Origin: Reyranella sp. | GTDB lineage: Bacteria; Pseudomonadota; Alphaproteobacteria; Reyranellales; Reyranellaceae | Reading direction: 5' to 3' | NCBI RefSeq assembly: GCF_004296935.1 | Contig: NZ_SCVH01000083.1 | Span: 1-64,000, forward strand | DNA length: 64,000 nucleotides | In this document: positions 48,613 through 57,274 of the stretch, piece after piece | How the letters are laid out: each line of letters begins with the position of its first letter | Numbering within the stretch: position 1 is the stretch's first letter | Notes under the pieces: generated by a model | What the model was told of the DNA's origin: nothing | Database searches by the model: none | The model's input: the letters and a program-made list of their open reading frames with translations, nothing else | Made by a program: the position numbers and the translations under genes

Positions 48613-49218
48613 ATGCTGGATGCTGTACCGACTGTCGAAAACAAGGTGAGGGTGCTGATCCTGCAGCACCCGCAGGAACAGGATCACGCGCTGGGCACGG
48701 CGGGCCTGCTCGCGGCGACGCTTGCCCATGCCCGGCTCGCTGTCGGCCTGTCGTGGCGCAACCTCGGTCATGCGCTGGGAGAGCCGGCGGAGGTGCGGGA
48801 CTGGGGCGTGCTCTATCTCGGCTCCGCTCATGCCGCTGGGCAGAGGCCGCTCGTGGCGGTCGATCGCAAGGGCGAAATGCTGCCCGACCAGGACGCGGCG
48901 CTTGCAGGTCTGAAGGGCCTGGTCGTGCTCGATGGCAACTGGGCGCAGGCCAAGGCTCTGTGGTGGCGCAACGCCTGGCTGACCAAGCTCCGCCGCTTCG
49001 TGGTCGTGCCCGATGGGCCGTCGCTTTACGGCAATCTGCGCAAGGAGGCGCGGCCGGACGCCGTCTCGACGCTCGAGGCGGTGGCCCTCGCCTTGTCGGC
49101 GGTCGAGACGGACAAGACGATACGCGAACGTCTCCTGGCGCCGTTCCGTGAACTGATCACAAAGGCCCGCGCCGCCGGCATCCAGGGCGGCAAACGGGAT
49201 CGTCGGCGGCGTCGTTAG
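48613..49218 (+). CDS. DTW-domain tRNA aminocarboxypropyltransferase-like protein
   Basis: 201 residues. Family blocks: LILQHPQEQDHALGTAGLLA, VLYLGSAHAAGQRPLV, VVLDGNWAQAKALWWRN and RPDAVSTLEAVALAL. DTW/TapT-type enzymes transfer the 3-amino-3-carboxypropyl group of SAM to uridine in tRNA (acp3U). The core motif here reads DGNW instead of the usual D-x-T-W. The tail is very basic (GGKRDRRRRR), suited to RNA binding. First gene of the run into the iorA gene (16-nt gap). Confidence 0.82.
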   Translation: MLDAVPTVENKVRVLILQHPQEQDHALGTAGLLAATLAHARLAVGLSWRNLGHALGEPAEVRDWGVLYLGSAHAAGQRPLVAVDRKGEMLPDQDAALAGLKGLVVLDGNWAQAKALWWRNAWLTKLRRFVVVPDGPSLYGNLRKEARPDAVSTLEAVALALSAVETDKTIRERLLAPFRELITKARAAGIQGGKRDRRRRR

Positions 49219-49234
49219 CCCCTATAATCCCGGC

Positions 49235-51385
49235 ATGTTGGATCAGCCGCAGCTTCCCGTCGCCCAACGCACCAACCCGGAACGCTCCTTCACCGAGGAG
49301 GTGCGGTCGCTACGGCTGGGACAGGGCGATATTTTCCGCGGCGAGGGGATCCTGGCCGTCACAAAGGCGATCCTGCAGGCGGGCGTTGCCTATGTCGGCG
49401 GCTACCAGGGGGCGCCGGTGTCGCATCTGGTCGACGTGCTGGTCGAATCGCAGGACCTGCTCGACGAGCTTGGTGTCCATCTGGAAACCTGCACCAACGA
49501 ATCCTCGGCAGCGGCGCTCTTGGGCGCCTCGATCAACTACCCGATCCGCGGCTGCGTCACCTGGAAGTCGATCGTCGGCACCAACGTGGCCGCCGATGCG
49601 CTCTCCAATCTTGCCTCGCCCGGCGTGATCGGCGGTGCGTTGATCGTGGTCGGCGAGGACTATGGCGAGGGGGCGTCGGTCATCCAGGAACGCGCCCATG
49701 CCTACGCGCTGAAATCGTCGCTCTGGCTCATGGATCCCCGGCCGTCGCTGCCGACCATCGTGCGCTGCACGGAGATGGCGTTCGAATTGTCGGAAGCCAC
49801 CAATACGCCGGTGATGATGGAGCTGCGTATCCGCGCCTGCCACGTCACGGGCGAGTTCGTGGCCAAGGACAACAAGCCGCCGGCCATCTCGCGCAACCAT
49901 CGCCTCGCCGATCCGGCCGCACACAATTACGACCGCATTTCTCATCCGCCGTCGACCTATGCGCACGAGAAGATCAAGGTCGAGGTCCGCCAGCCCGCCG
50001 CCGAGCGCTTCATCGTCGAGCATGGGCTCAACGAATTCCTGCCCGGCGAGCGCTCCGATCTCGGAATCATCGTGCAGGGCGGTATCACCAACGTTCTGGT
50101 GCGCGGCCTCGACCGGCTGGAGCTCGAAAGCCGGGTACCGACCCTGGTGCTGAACGTCACCCATCCGCTGGTGCCCGACCAGATCGCCGATTTCTGCCGC
50201 GGTAAGCGGGCCGTGCTGATCGTCGAGGAGGGCGCGCCCGACTATATCGAGCAGGCGATACACGCCATCCTGCGCAAGCGCGACATCGACACCAAACTCT
50301 ACGGCAAGGACGTACTGCCGATGGCCGGCGAGTATACCGCCGAGGTGGTAACGGAAGGCCTGCTGAAGTTCTTTGCCCTGTCGGCCAACGACATCGATCT
50401 CAGCAAACCGCGCGAGCGCTTCGAGGCGGCGCGGGCCGGGCGCGCCGAGGCCCAGCGCCTGCTGGGCGGGCCGCTGCCGCTCAGGCCGCCTGGCTTCTGC
50501 GTTGGCTGCCCGGAAAGGCCGGTATTCTCGGCGATCAAGCTGCTCGAGCGCGAAGTGGGCAAGGTCCACATGTCGAGCGACATCGGCTGCCACTCCTTCG
50601 CGACCCTGGCGCCGTTCAACCTCGGCAATTCCATCCTGGGATTCGGCATGTCGCTCGCTGCCGCCGGCGCGGTGGCGCCGATCATGGAACGTCGCACCAT
50701 TTCGGTCATGGGTGATGGCGGGTTCTGGCACAACGGTCTCCTGAGCGGCGTCGCCTCGGCGATGTTCAACCGCGGCGATCGCGTCCTGGTCATCATGCAG
50801 AACGGCTACACCTCGGCCACCGGCGCGCAGTTCATTCCCAATACGGCGGGTAACCGCCGCGACGGCGAGACGACGTCTGATATCGCGGCCACACTCAAGG
50901 CCATGGGCGTAAAATGGCTACGCACCATCCGCACCTACAATGTCGCCACCATGCTCGGCACCCTGCGCGAGGCGATGAACACTAGCGACAAAGGCCTCAA
51001 GGTCATCGTCGCCGACGGCGAATGCCAGCTGGCGCGCCAGCGCCGCATCCGGCCTGAGATCGCGGCCCAGCTCAAGCGCGGCGAGCGGGTGGTGCGTACA
51101 CGCTACGGCGTCGACGACGAGGTCTGTACCGGCGACCATTCCTGCATCCGTCTTTCCGGTTGTCCCTCGCTGGTGGTGAAGCCCAGTCCCGATCCGTTGC
51201 GCTCCGATCCGGTGGCGCACGTCAACAACGGCTGCGTCGGCTGCGGCCTCTGTGGCGAGGTTGCCGATGCCGCCGTGCTTTGTCCGTCCTTCTACAAGGC
51301 CGACATCGTGCAGAACGCGACCTGGTGGGACCGCCTGAAATGGCGCGTGCGCACGAGAGTCATCGGAGCGATGGCGGGTGCCTGA
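49235..51385 (+). CDS. iorA: Indolepyruvate:ferredoxin oxidoreductase alpha subunit-like
   Basis: Oxidatively decarboxylates aryl-pyruvates to aryl-acetyl-CoA using TPP and iron-sulfur clusters. 716 residues: N-terminal pyrimidine-binding part (GGYQGAPVSHLVDVL, LETCTNESSAAALLGAS), TPP-binding GDGGFWHNGLLSGVASAMFN with later NGYTSATGAQ, and a C-terminal ferredoxin region (GCVGCGLCGEVADAAVLCP and an earlier Cys-bearing CTGDHSCIRLSGCP). A Cys-rich FCVGCPERPVF lies before the TPP domain. The stop overlaps the next gene by eight bases. Confidence 0.88.
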   Translation: MLDQPQLPVAQRTNPERSFTEEVRSLRLGQGDIFRGEGILAVTKAILQAGVAYVGGYQGAPVSHLVDVLVESQDLLDELGVHLETCTNESSAAALLGASINYPIRGCVTWKSIVGTNVAADALSNLASPGVIGGALIVVGEDYGEGASVIQERAHAYALKSSLWLMDPRPSLPTIVRCTEMAFELSEATNTPVMMELRIRACHVTGEFVAKDNKPPAISRNHRLADPAAHNYDRISHPPSTYAHEKIKVEVRQPAAERFIVEHGLNEFLPGERSDLGIIVQGGITNVLVRGLDRLELESRVPTLVLNVTHPLVPDQIADFCRGKRAVLIVEEGAPDYIEQAIHAILRKRDIDTKLYGKDVLPMAGEYTAEVVTEGLLKFFALSANDIDLSKPRERFEAARAGRAEAQRLLGGPLPLRPPGFCVGCPERPVFSAIKLLEREVGKVHMSSDIGCHSFATLAPFNLGNSILGFGMSLAAAGAVAPIMERRTISVMGDGGFWHNGLLSGVASAMFNRGDRVLVIMQNGYTSATGAQFIPNTAGNRRDGETTSDIAATLKAMGVKWLRTIRTYNVATMLGTLREAMNTSDKGLKVIVADGECQLARQRRIRPEIAAQLKRGERVVRTRYGVDDEVCTGDHSCIRLSGCPSLVVKPSPDPLRSDPVAHVNNGCVGCGLCGEVADAAVLCPSFYKADIVQNATWWDRLKWRVRTRVIGAMAGA

Positions 51386-51920
51386 TCCGATCGTCTTCTG
51401 TGGCGGTGTTGCGGGCGCTTGGAACGTCGTGCGGCAGACTGCCGAGCGCGGCGCACCGCTCGAGTCCGTTGCGCGGGTCGACAAGAGTACGCGACCGGCC
51501 GCCGACGCGGTGTGGGTGCTGGCGGGCGTGACAAGCAATCTTCGTTATACGCATTCGACCGAAAAGCGGGTGCTAGATGCCACGCCGTCGGTTCTCGGGC
51601 GTCCTTCGGCCAGGCGGGCGGCGCTGATTCCGATCACCAAGTCGGCGGCGTGGTGGGCGCTGGCGCAGGACGAGCGTCGCGCTGTTCTGGAGGAACAGTC
51701 CCGGCATATTGCGATCGGCAGCGAGTATCTCGCTGCCATCTCGCGTCAGCTCGTGCATTGTCGCGATCAGCCCGGCGCGATCTTCGATTTTCTCACTTGG
51801 TTCGAGTTCGCGGCAACAGACGAGGTGCTGTTCGACGAACTGCTGGCCAAGCTTCGTGCCTCCGCGGAATGGCGTTTCGTCGAGCGCGAGGTCGATATTC
51901 GACTGGAGAAAGCCGCATGA
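51378..51920 (+). CDS. Chlorite dismutase/HemQ-family-like protein
   Basis: 180 residues from a GTG lying inside the end of iorA. The C-terminal half matches the Cld/HemQ ferredoxin-like fold: ALIPITKSAAWWALAQDERR, His110 in RHIAIGSEYL (aligned with the heme-ligand position of the family), and IFDFLTWFEFAATDEVLFDE. It is shorter than usual, with an abbreviated first half. Whether it binds heme is unknown. It is locked between iorA and iorB by start/stop overlaps on both sides, which argues for a role in that enzyme. Confidence 0.72.
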   Translation: MPDPIVFCGGVAGAWNVVRQTAERGAPLESVARVDKSTRPAADAVWVLAGVTSNLRYTHSTEKRVLDATPSVLGRPSARRAALIPITKSAAWWALAQDERRAVLEEQSRHIAIGSEYLAAISRQLVHCRDQPGAIFDFLTWFEFAATDEVLFDELLAKLRASAEWRFVEREVDIRLEKAA

Positions 51921-53422
51921 GCCGGCCCGTCACGATCCTCATCGGCGCACTGGGCGGCGATGGCGGCGGCGTGCTGTGCGACTGGATCGTGGCCGCGGCC
52001 CAGAGCCAGGGACTAGGCGTGCAGGCGACGCAGATCCCGGGTGTGGCGCAGCGTACCGGCGCCACGACCTATTATCTTGAAGTCATGCCTGCCCCGGGTC
52101 CGCAGGCCTCGGTGCTGGCGCTCAATCCGGCGATCGGCGAAGTCGATGTGGCGCTGGCCACCGAGTTGCTGGAAGCCGGCCGCATGATCTTCAACGGTTT
52201 CGTGACGCCTGAGCGCACGACCCTGATCGCCTCGACCCACCGCGTGCTGGCCATCGGTGAGCGCATGGCGATGGGCGACGGCAGCTTCGACGTCGGCCGC
52301 CTGCTGCGGGCGGTGAAGGAACGCAGCAAGGCGCAGATCCTGTTCGACATGGACCAGGCGGCCGAGGAATCCGGCGGCGTCATCAACGCCGTGCTGCTGG
52401 GCGCGCTGGCGGGTTCGGGCCGGCTGCCGATTCCCGACGCGGCCTTCGAGGCGGCGATCCGCCATGCCGGCAAGTCCGTCGATACCAATCTCGCCGCCTT
52501 CGCCTTCGGCCGCGGCCACGCACGCGGCGAATTGGAGCAGGCGGTGCGCGAGCATCGCAAGCGCCAGGCCGCGGGGCAGGGCGTCGAGGATCTGATCGAG
52601 CGGGCACGTCGGGCCTATCCGACCACCAGCCTCGACGCGGTGGAAGAGGGCATCCGGCGCCTCGCGGCCTATCAGGATCGGACTTACGCCGCGCTCTATC
52701 TCGATCGGCTCGATACCGTGCAGGCGCTGGGTTCGGCCGAACTGCTGCGCGAGACGGCGCGGCATCTCGCCGTCCGCATGTCGTTCGAGGATGTGATCCG
52801 CGTTGCCCAGGCCAAGACCTCGGCCGAGCGTATTGGGCGCGTGCGGAGCGAGGTTCGTGCGAAAGAGCATGAACCTTTGGAGATCACCGAGCATTTCAAG
52901 CCGGGGATCGAGGAGATCTGCGCCATGCTTCCGCCGTCGCTGGCACGGCGCATCCTCGCCTGGGCCGAGCGCACCGGTCGGCTGGGCAAGGTCTATCTCT
53001 CGATGCATGTGCGCACGACGACGATCTGGGGGTTCGCAAGGCTGCGATTCCTGGCGTCGCTACGCTGGTGGCGGCCGCGCAGCTTCCGCTTCGTCGAGGA
53101 ACAGGCCGAGATCGAAAGCTGGCTCGCCTCGATCCGCGCGGCGGCGCCGCTCAGCATCGATCTGGCACGCGAGATCGCGGAGTCGGCACGTCTGATCAAG
53201 GGCTATGGCGACACCTATAAGCGCGGCCTGCAGAACTATCACCGGATCGCCAATGAGGTGATCGCGCCTGCGCTCGCCGGGCGCATGGCGCCGCGGGCCG
53301 CTGCCGATGCGGTGGCCAATGCGCGCGTGGCGGCCTTGGCCGATCCCGAGGGCGAGTCACTGTCGAGGACGCTGGCGGCCATCGCTTCGGTGTCTCTTCC
53401 GTTGCGGAACGCCGCGGAATGA
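51917..53422 (+). CDS. iorB: Indolepyruvate oxidoreductase beta subunit, long form
   Basis: 501 residues. The N-terminal 190 residues are the gamma/beta-type 2-oxoacid:ferredoxin oxidoreductase domain (ILIGALGGDGGGVLCDWIV, QIPGVAQRTGATTYYLEVMP, ASTHRVLAIGERMAMGDG). The remaining 300 residues are an extra helical domain seen in the long bacterial IorB proteins. The start is ATGA-coupled to the Cld-like gene, and its own stop overlaps the thioesterase start. Works with the alpha subunit encoded two genes upstream. Confidence 0.86.
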   Translation: MSRPVTILIGALGGDGGGVLCDWIVAAAQSQGLGVQATQIPGVAQRTGATTYYLEVMPAPGPQASVLALNPAIGEVDVALATELLEAGRMIFNGFVTPERTTLIASTHRVLAIGERMAMGDGSFDVGRLLRAVKERSKAQILFDMDQAAEESGGVINAVLLGALAGSGRLPIPDAAFEAAIRHAGKSVDTNLAAFAFGRGHARGELEQAVREHRKRQAAGQGVEDLIERARRAYPTTSLDAVEEGIRRLAAYQDRTYAALYLDRLDTVQALGSAELLRETARHLAVRMSFEDVIRVAQAKTSAERIGRVRSEVRAKEHEPLEITEHFKPGIEEICAMLPPSLARRILAWAERTGRLGKVYLSMHVRTTTIWGFARLRFLASLRWWRPRSFRFVEEQAEIESWLASIRAAAPLSIDLAREIAESARLIKGYGDTYKRGLQNYHRIANEVIAPALAGRMAPRAAADAVANARVAALADPEGESLSRTLAAIASVSLPLRNAAE

Positions 53423-53826
53423 CCAAGTTCGACGCCCTTGCCCTCGCCGGACGGGACACCTTCACGCGCGACCTCGGCATCGAGGTGGTCGAAGTGGGGC
53501 AAGGCCGGGCCGTCACCCGGGTCCGCGTCGAGCAACGTCACGTCAACTTCAACGGCATCTGCCACGGCGGGCTCACTTTCACCCTGGCCGATGCCGCCTT
53601 TGGCTATGCCTGCAATTCGCATGGCATCAAGTCGGCCGGCGTCGATGTCCACATGATGTACAACACCGCGGCGCGGGTGGGCGACGTACTCACCGCCACC
53701 GCCGTCGAGATCGCGCGTTCGGCCAAACTCTCCAACTACCGCATCGATGTCGTCCGTGCCGACGGCACGCTGATCGCCGGCATGTCGGGCACGGCCTTCA
53801 TCACCGGCAAGCCGGCAGCGGCCTAG
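53419..53826 (+). CDS. PaaI-type hotdog thioesterase
   Basis: 135 residues. NFNGICHGGLTFTLADAAFGY carries the Asn-His-Gly-Gly and Asp of PaaI acyl-CoA thioesterases, and GVDVHMMYNTAARVGDVLTA follows. PaaI enzymes hydrolyse hydroxyphenylacetyl-CoA and related aryl-acyl-CoAs, which fits the arylacetyl-CoA product of the preceding oxidoreductase. ATGA overlap with iorB. Confidence 0.9.
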   Translation: MTKFDALALAGRDTFTRDLGIEVVEVGQGRAVTRVRVEQRHVNFNGICHGGLTFTLADAAFGYACNSHGIKSAGVDVHMMYNTAARVGDVLTATAVEIARSAKLSNYRIDVVRADGTLIAGMSGTAFITGKPAAA

Positions 53827-53830
53827 GTGC

Positions 53831-54253
53831 ATGACTCTCAAGAGCAGCCATACCGTCATCGTCGAGTGGGGCGACTGCGATCCCGCCGGCATCGTCTACT
53901 ATCCCGCCTACTTCCGCTGGTTTGACCAGGCGACCTATCGCCTGTTCCTGGCCGCCGGCCTCAAGCGCGACGACATCACCAGCGGCCAGTGGAAAGAGGG
54001 CACGCCGCTGGTTCATGCCGAATGCTCCTTCAAGCGCGCCTCACAGACCGGCGAGACGCTCGTCGTCGAAAGCCACGTCGCGAAGTTCGGCCGCAGCTCT
54101 TTTACGATCAGCCACGTCTTCCGCGACGCCACCGGCGAGATCGCCGCCGAAGGCACGGAGACGCGCATCTGGGCGCGCAAGGACGGCGACGCCCGCTCGC
54201 TGAAGGCGATCGCCATCCCCGAGGATGTGAAGCAGCGGCTGGGCAGCCCCTAG
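53831..54253 (+). CDS. 4-hydroxybenzoyl-CoA thioesterase family protein
   Basis: 140 residues with the 4HBT motif VEWGDCDPAGIVYYPAYFRW (catalytic Asp in the DxDxxGIVY pattern). It is a different hotdog subfamily from the PaaI-type gene immediately upstream (4-nt gap). Last gene of the operon; tail-to-tail with the GMC oxidoreductase gene. Confidence 0.9.
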   Translation: MTLKSSHTVIVEWGDCDPAGIVYYPAYFRWFDQATYRLFLAAGLKRDDITSGQWKEGTPLVHAECSFKRASQTGETLVVESHVAKFGRSSFTISHVFRDATGEIAAEGTETRIWARKDGDARSLKAIAIPEDVKQRLGSP

Positions 54254-54260
54254 CGACGAA

Positions 54261-55856
54261 CTACGCCGCCGCCTTCAGGATATCCGCCATCTTCTCGCCC
54301 ACCATGATCGAGGGCGCATTGGTGTTGCCCGAGGGCATGGTCGGGAAGATCGAGGCGTCAGCCACACGCAGGCCCTCGATACCGTGCACCTTGAGCTTGT
54401 CGTCGACCACGGTGTTCTGTCCCGCCGGCCCCATGCGGCAGGTGCCGATCGGGTGGTAGGCGGTCTGCGAGTTGTTGCGGATCCAGGTCAGGATCTCTTC
54501 GTCGCTCTTCACCGATGAACCAGGCGAAAATTCGGCGTCGCGATAGGCATCCATCGGCGCCGCGTCGACGATCTTCCGCATCATGCGGAAGCCGCCCACC
54601 ATCGCATCCTGGTCGATCTTGTCGGCCAGGAAGTTGAAGCGGATGGCCGGCTGCGCCTTGGGGTCGGCCGAGCGGATGTGGATGGAGCCCAGGCTCTCGG
54701 GCCGGAGCTGGTAGCAGGCAATCGTCATCGACGGGAAGTCCTGCAGCTTGCGGGTCTTCGGATCCTTGATCGAGTAGGGCACGAGATGCATCTGCACGTC
54801 GGGCGTCGCCAGTTCCGGCCGCGTCTTGAGGAAGGCCAGCAGCGGTGCCGAGGGCAGGCTCATGAAGCCACCGCCGGTGGCGAGATACTTCATCATCTGG
54901 GTGACGGCGCCCAGGCCGCGCGCCATGTGGTTGTAGGAGACGTTGGCCACCTTCAGGCGCCAGATGATGCGGGCGTTGATGTGGTCGCGGAAATTCTCGC
55001 CCACCGCCTTCAGCTCGTGCTTCACCTCGATGCCGTGCTGCCGGAGCAGCTCCGGCTGGCCGATGCCCGAGAGTTCCAGGATCTGTGGCGAGGCGACGCC
55101 GCCGGCCGACAGGATGGTCTCGCGTCCCTTGGCTTGGACCACCTTGCCGTCCTTCTCGTACTCCACGCCCGTGCAGCGCTTGCCGTCCAGCAGCACGCGG
55201 AGCGTCATGGCGTTGGTGACGACATGCAGGTTCGGCCGCTTCATCGCCGGTTCGATGTAGCAATGGGCGACGCTCATGCGACGACCCTTGTAGATCGAGG
55301 TCTGCGTCTTCACGACGCCTTCCTGGTCCTCGCTGTTGTAGTCGGGATTGAGCTTGAATCCGGCTGCCTTCGAGGCTGCGAACAGCGCGTCGTAGAGCGG
55401 ATTCTGATCGGGCACGGTCGAGACCTTCAGCGGTCCGCCGGTGCCGCGGCCGTTCGAGCCGTCGCCGTCGACGAAATTCTCGATACGGGTGAACAGCGGC
55501 GCCACTTCGCGCCAGCTCCAGCCGCGGTTGCCCATCTGCGCCCAGGTGTCGAAATCGAGCGGCTGGCCACGCACCCAGACCAGCCCGTTGATCGAGCTGG
55601 AGCCGCCCAAGAGCTTGCCACGCGGCACCGGAATGACGCGGTTGGCCGTGTTGGGTTCGGGCTCGGACTGGTAGAGCCAGTTGGCCGCCGGGTTGTCGAT
55701 CAGCAGGCCGAAGGAGAGCGGCATGCGCGTATAGGGATGGCTGGCGGCACCGGCCTCCAGCAACAGGACCTTGGTCGCCGGATTTTCTGAGAGCCGTGCG
55801 GCCAGTGTGCCGCCCGCCGAGCCCGCGCCCACGATGATGTAGTCGTACTGGTCCAT
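54261..55856 (-). CDS. GMC oxidoreductase, choline-dehydrogenase-like
   Basis: 531 residues. FAD-binding YIIVGAGSAGGTLAARLSE at the N-terminus, PRGKLLGGSSSINGLVWVRG and ETILSAGGVASPQILELSGI (GMC signature 2). The catalytic segment is YHPIGTCRMGP, with the second active-site residue in SGNTNAPSIMVGEK. Oxidises an alcohol such as choline or a polyethylene-glycol-like substrate; not decided. The frame is open far upstream but MDQYDYIIVGAG is the natural start. Confidence 0.9.
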   Translation of the reverse strand: MDQYDYIIVGAGSAGGTLAARLSENPATKVLLLEAGAASHPYTRMPLSFGLLIDNPAANWLYQSEPEPNTANRVIPVPRGKLLGGSSSINGLVWVRGQPLDFDTWAQMGNRGWSWREVAPLFTRIENFVDGDGSNGRGTGGPLKVSTVPDQNPLYDALFAASKAAGFKLNPDYNSEDQEGVVKTQTSIYKGRRMSVAHCYIEPAMKRPNLHVVTNAMTLRVLLDGKRCTGVEYEKDGKVVQAKGRETILSAGGVASPQILELSGIGQPELLRQHGIEVKHELKAVGENFRDHINARIIWRLKVANVSYNHMARGLGAVTQMMKYLATGGGFMSLPSAPLLAFLKTRPELATPDVQMHLVPYSIKDPKTRKLQDFPSMTIACYQLRPESLGSIHIRSADPKAQPAIRFNFLADKIDQDAMVGGFRMMRKIVDAAPMDAYRDAEFSPGSSVKSDEEILTWIRNNSQTAYHPIGTCRMGPAGQNTVVDDKLKVHGIEGLRVADASIFPTMPSGNTNAPSIMVGEKMADILKAAA

Positions 55857-55982
55857 GCCTGATACCTCCCCCGGAGCGGCGAGTATCAGCGATCTGTCTG
55901 GGTCACGACAAGGGCTGGCCGTTGGACGTGGGCGGCAGCGCTCGGTAGGAACAGCGAAATATAGAAAACGACGGGGGCAGTG

Positions 55983-57065
55983 ATGATCGATACCGAAAAA
56001 GGCAGGGCGGATGTGTCGCGGTTCGCGATCGATCTCGCTATTCGCATCGCACTGCTTGGCGGCGTGATCTACGGCAGCCTGCAGCTTCTTCGCCCGATTG
56101 CGCCCATGCTGCTGTGGGCGGTGATCCTGGCGGTGGCCGTCTATCCGCTTTTCGCGCTGTTGCGTCGGCGCCTCGGCTTGCGCGGTTGGATTGCGGCGAG
56201 CTTGTTGTCGACCTTGCTCCTGGTGCTGCTGGTAACCCCGGTGATCATGCTGGCGGGATCCGCCGTCGAGACGCTTGAAGGCTACGCGCGGGACCTGATG
56301 CGGGGCGACCATCTGCTGCCGCAGCCGCCCGATACGGTCCAGAGCTGGCCGATCATCGGCCAGCGCCTCCACGAACTCTGGCTCAATGCCGCGAACGACA
56401 TGCGCGCCCTCCTGAAGACCCATGTCGGCCAGCTCGCCGCGGTGGGGCGCTGGGTTGGTGGCGTCGCGGCCGGCGTGGCGCTCGAGGTCCTGCAGTTTGC
56501 CACCGCCATCATCATCGCGGGCGTGGTGCTCGCCTATTCCGACACCCTGACCGCCACCGCCCGCGACCTGGCCGGCCGCGTCGCTGACGCAAAGGGAAGG
56601 CACTTTCTCGAAATCGCAGGCTCGACCATCCGCAACGTGTCGCAGGGCGTGATCGGCATCGCCGTTCTGCAATCTGCTTTGCTGGGCATCGGCATGCTGA
56701 TCGCCGGCGTCCCCTTTGCCGGTGCCATCACTTTCGCCTGCCTGGTGCTGGCGATCGTCCAGGTTGGCCCCAACATCGTGATGATTCCGGTGATCATTTG
56801 GGCGTGGTTCGCCATGCCGGCCCTGAATGCCGGCATTTTCACCGTCTATTCTGCGCCGCTGTTGCTGGTCGACAACGTGCTGCGTCCAGTGGTGATGGCG
56901 CGTGGTCTGCAGACGCCGATGGTCGTCATCCTGGCCGGCGTGATTTGCGGCACGCTGGCCGGTGGCTTGATCGGACTGTTTGTCGGGCCGGTCGTGTTGG
57001 CGGTCTTCTACGACCTTGTGATCGCCTGGATCGTGGCGGGGCGGAGGGTCGACGGAAAGTCGTAG
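55983..57065 (+). CDS. AI-2E family (PerM/UPF0118) membrane protein
   Basis: 360 residues with about seven or eight membrane spans. Family blocks: LRPIAPMLLWAVILAVAVYP near the N-terminus, GIAVLQSALLGIGMLIAGVPFA, LAIVQVGPNIVMIPVIIWAW and VDNVLRPVVMARGLQTPMVV. Members include TqsA-like transporters and Na/H antiporter relatives. ATG 55983 is preferred over the GTG three bases earlier because of the GGGGG spacing. Confidence 0.86.
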   Translation: MIDTEKGRADVSRFAIDLAIRIALLGGVIYGSLQLLRPIAPMLLWAVILAVAVYPLFALLRRRLGLRGWIAASLLSTLLLVLLVTPVIMLAGSAVETLEGYARDLMRGDHLLPQPPDTVQSWPIIGQRLHELWLNAANDMRALLKTHVGQLAAVGRWVGGVAAGVALEVLQFATAIIIAGVVLAYSDTLTATARDLAGRVADAKGRHFLEIAGSTIRNVSQGVIGIAVLQSALLGIGMLIAGVPFAGAITFACLVLAIVQVGPNIVMIPVIIWAWFAMPALNAGIFTVYSAPLLLVDNVLRPVVMARGLQTPMVVILAGVICGTLAGGLIGLFVGPVVLAVFYDLVIAWIVAGRRVDGKS

Positions 57066-57073
57066 CCAACGAG

Positions 57074-57102
57074 AACCCCGCCCACTTGCGGCAGACGGGG
57101 TT
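57074..57102 (+). other. Hairpin after the AI-2E-type gene
   Basis: AACCCCG and CGGGGTT form a 7-bp stem around a 15-nt loop, eight bases after the stop codon. There is no T-run. It is a weak terminator or mRNA-end stabiliser. The rest of the gap to 57274 shows nothing recognised. Confidence 0.4.
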
Positions 57103-57274
57103 CGCTCGGGACATGGTCCCCTCCCTGATTCAGAAGGTTGGGAACGATCCGGTCGCGGAATTTCGGTGCCGCGTCACCCGCTTCGATTCGGTGGAGTCAT
57201 AGGCGCTACCTACCCTCCTGCTAGGAAAGAACGTAGGGGCGTCCGCGGTGGACAATCAAGACAGAGCCGCTGAC

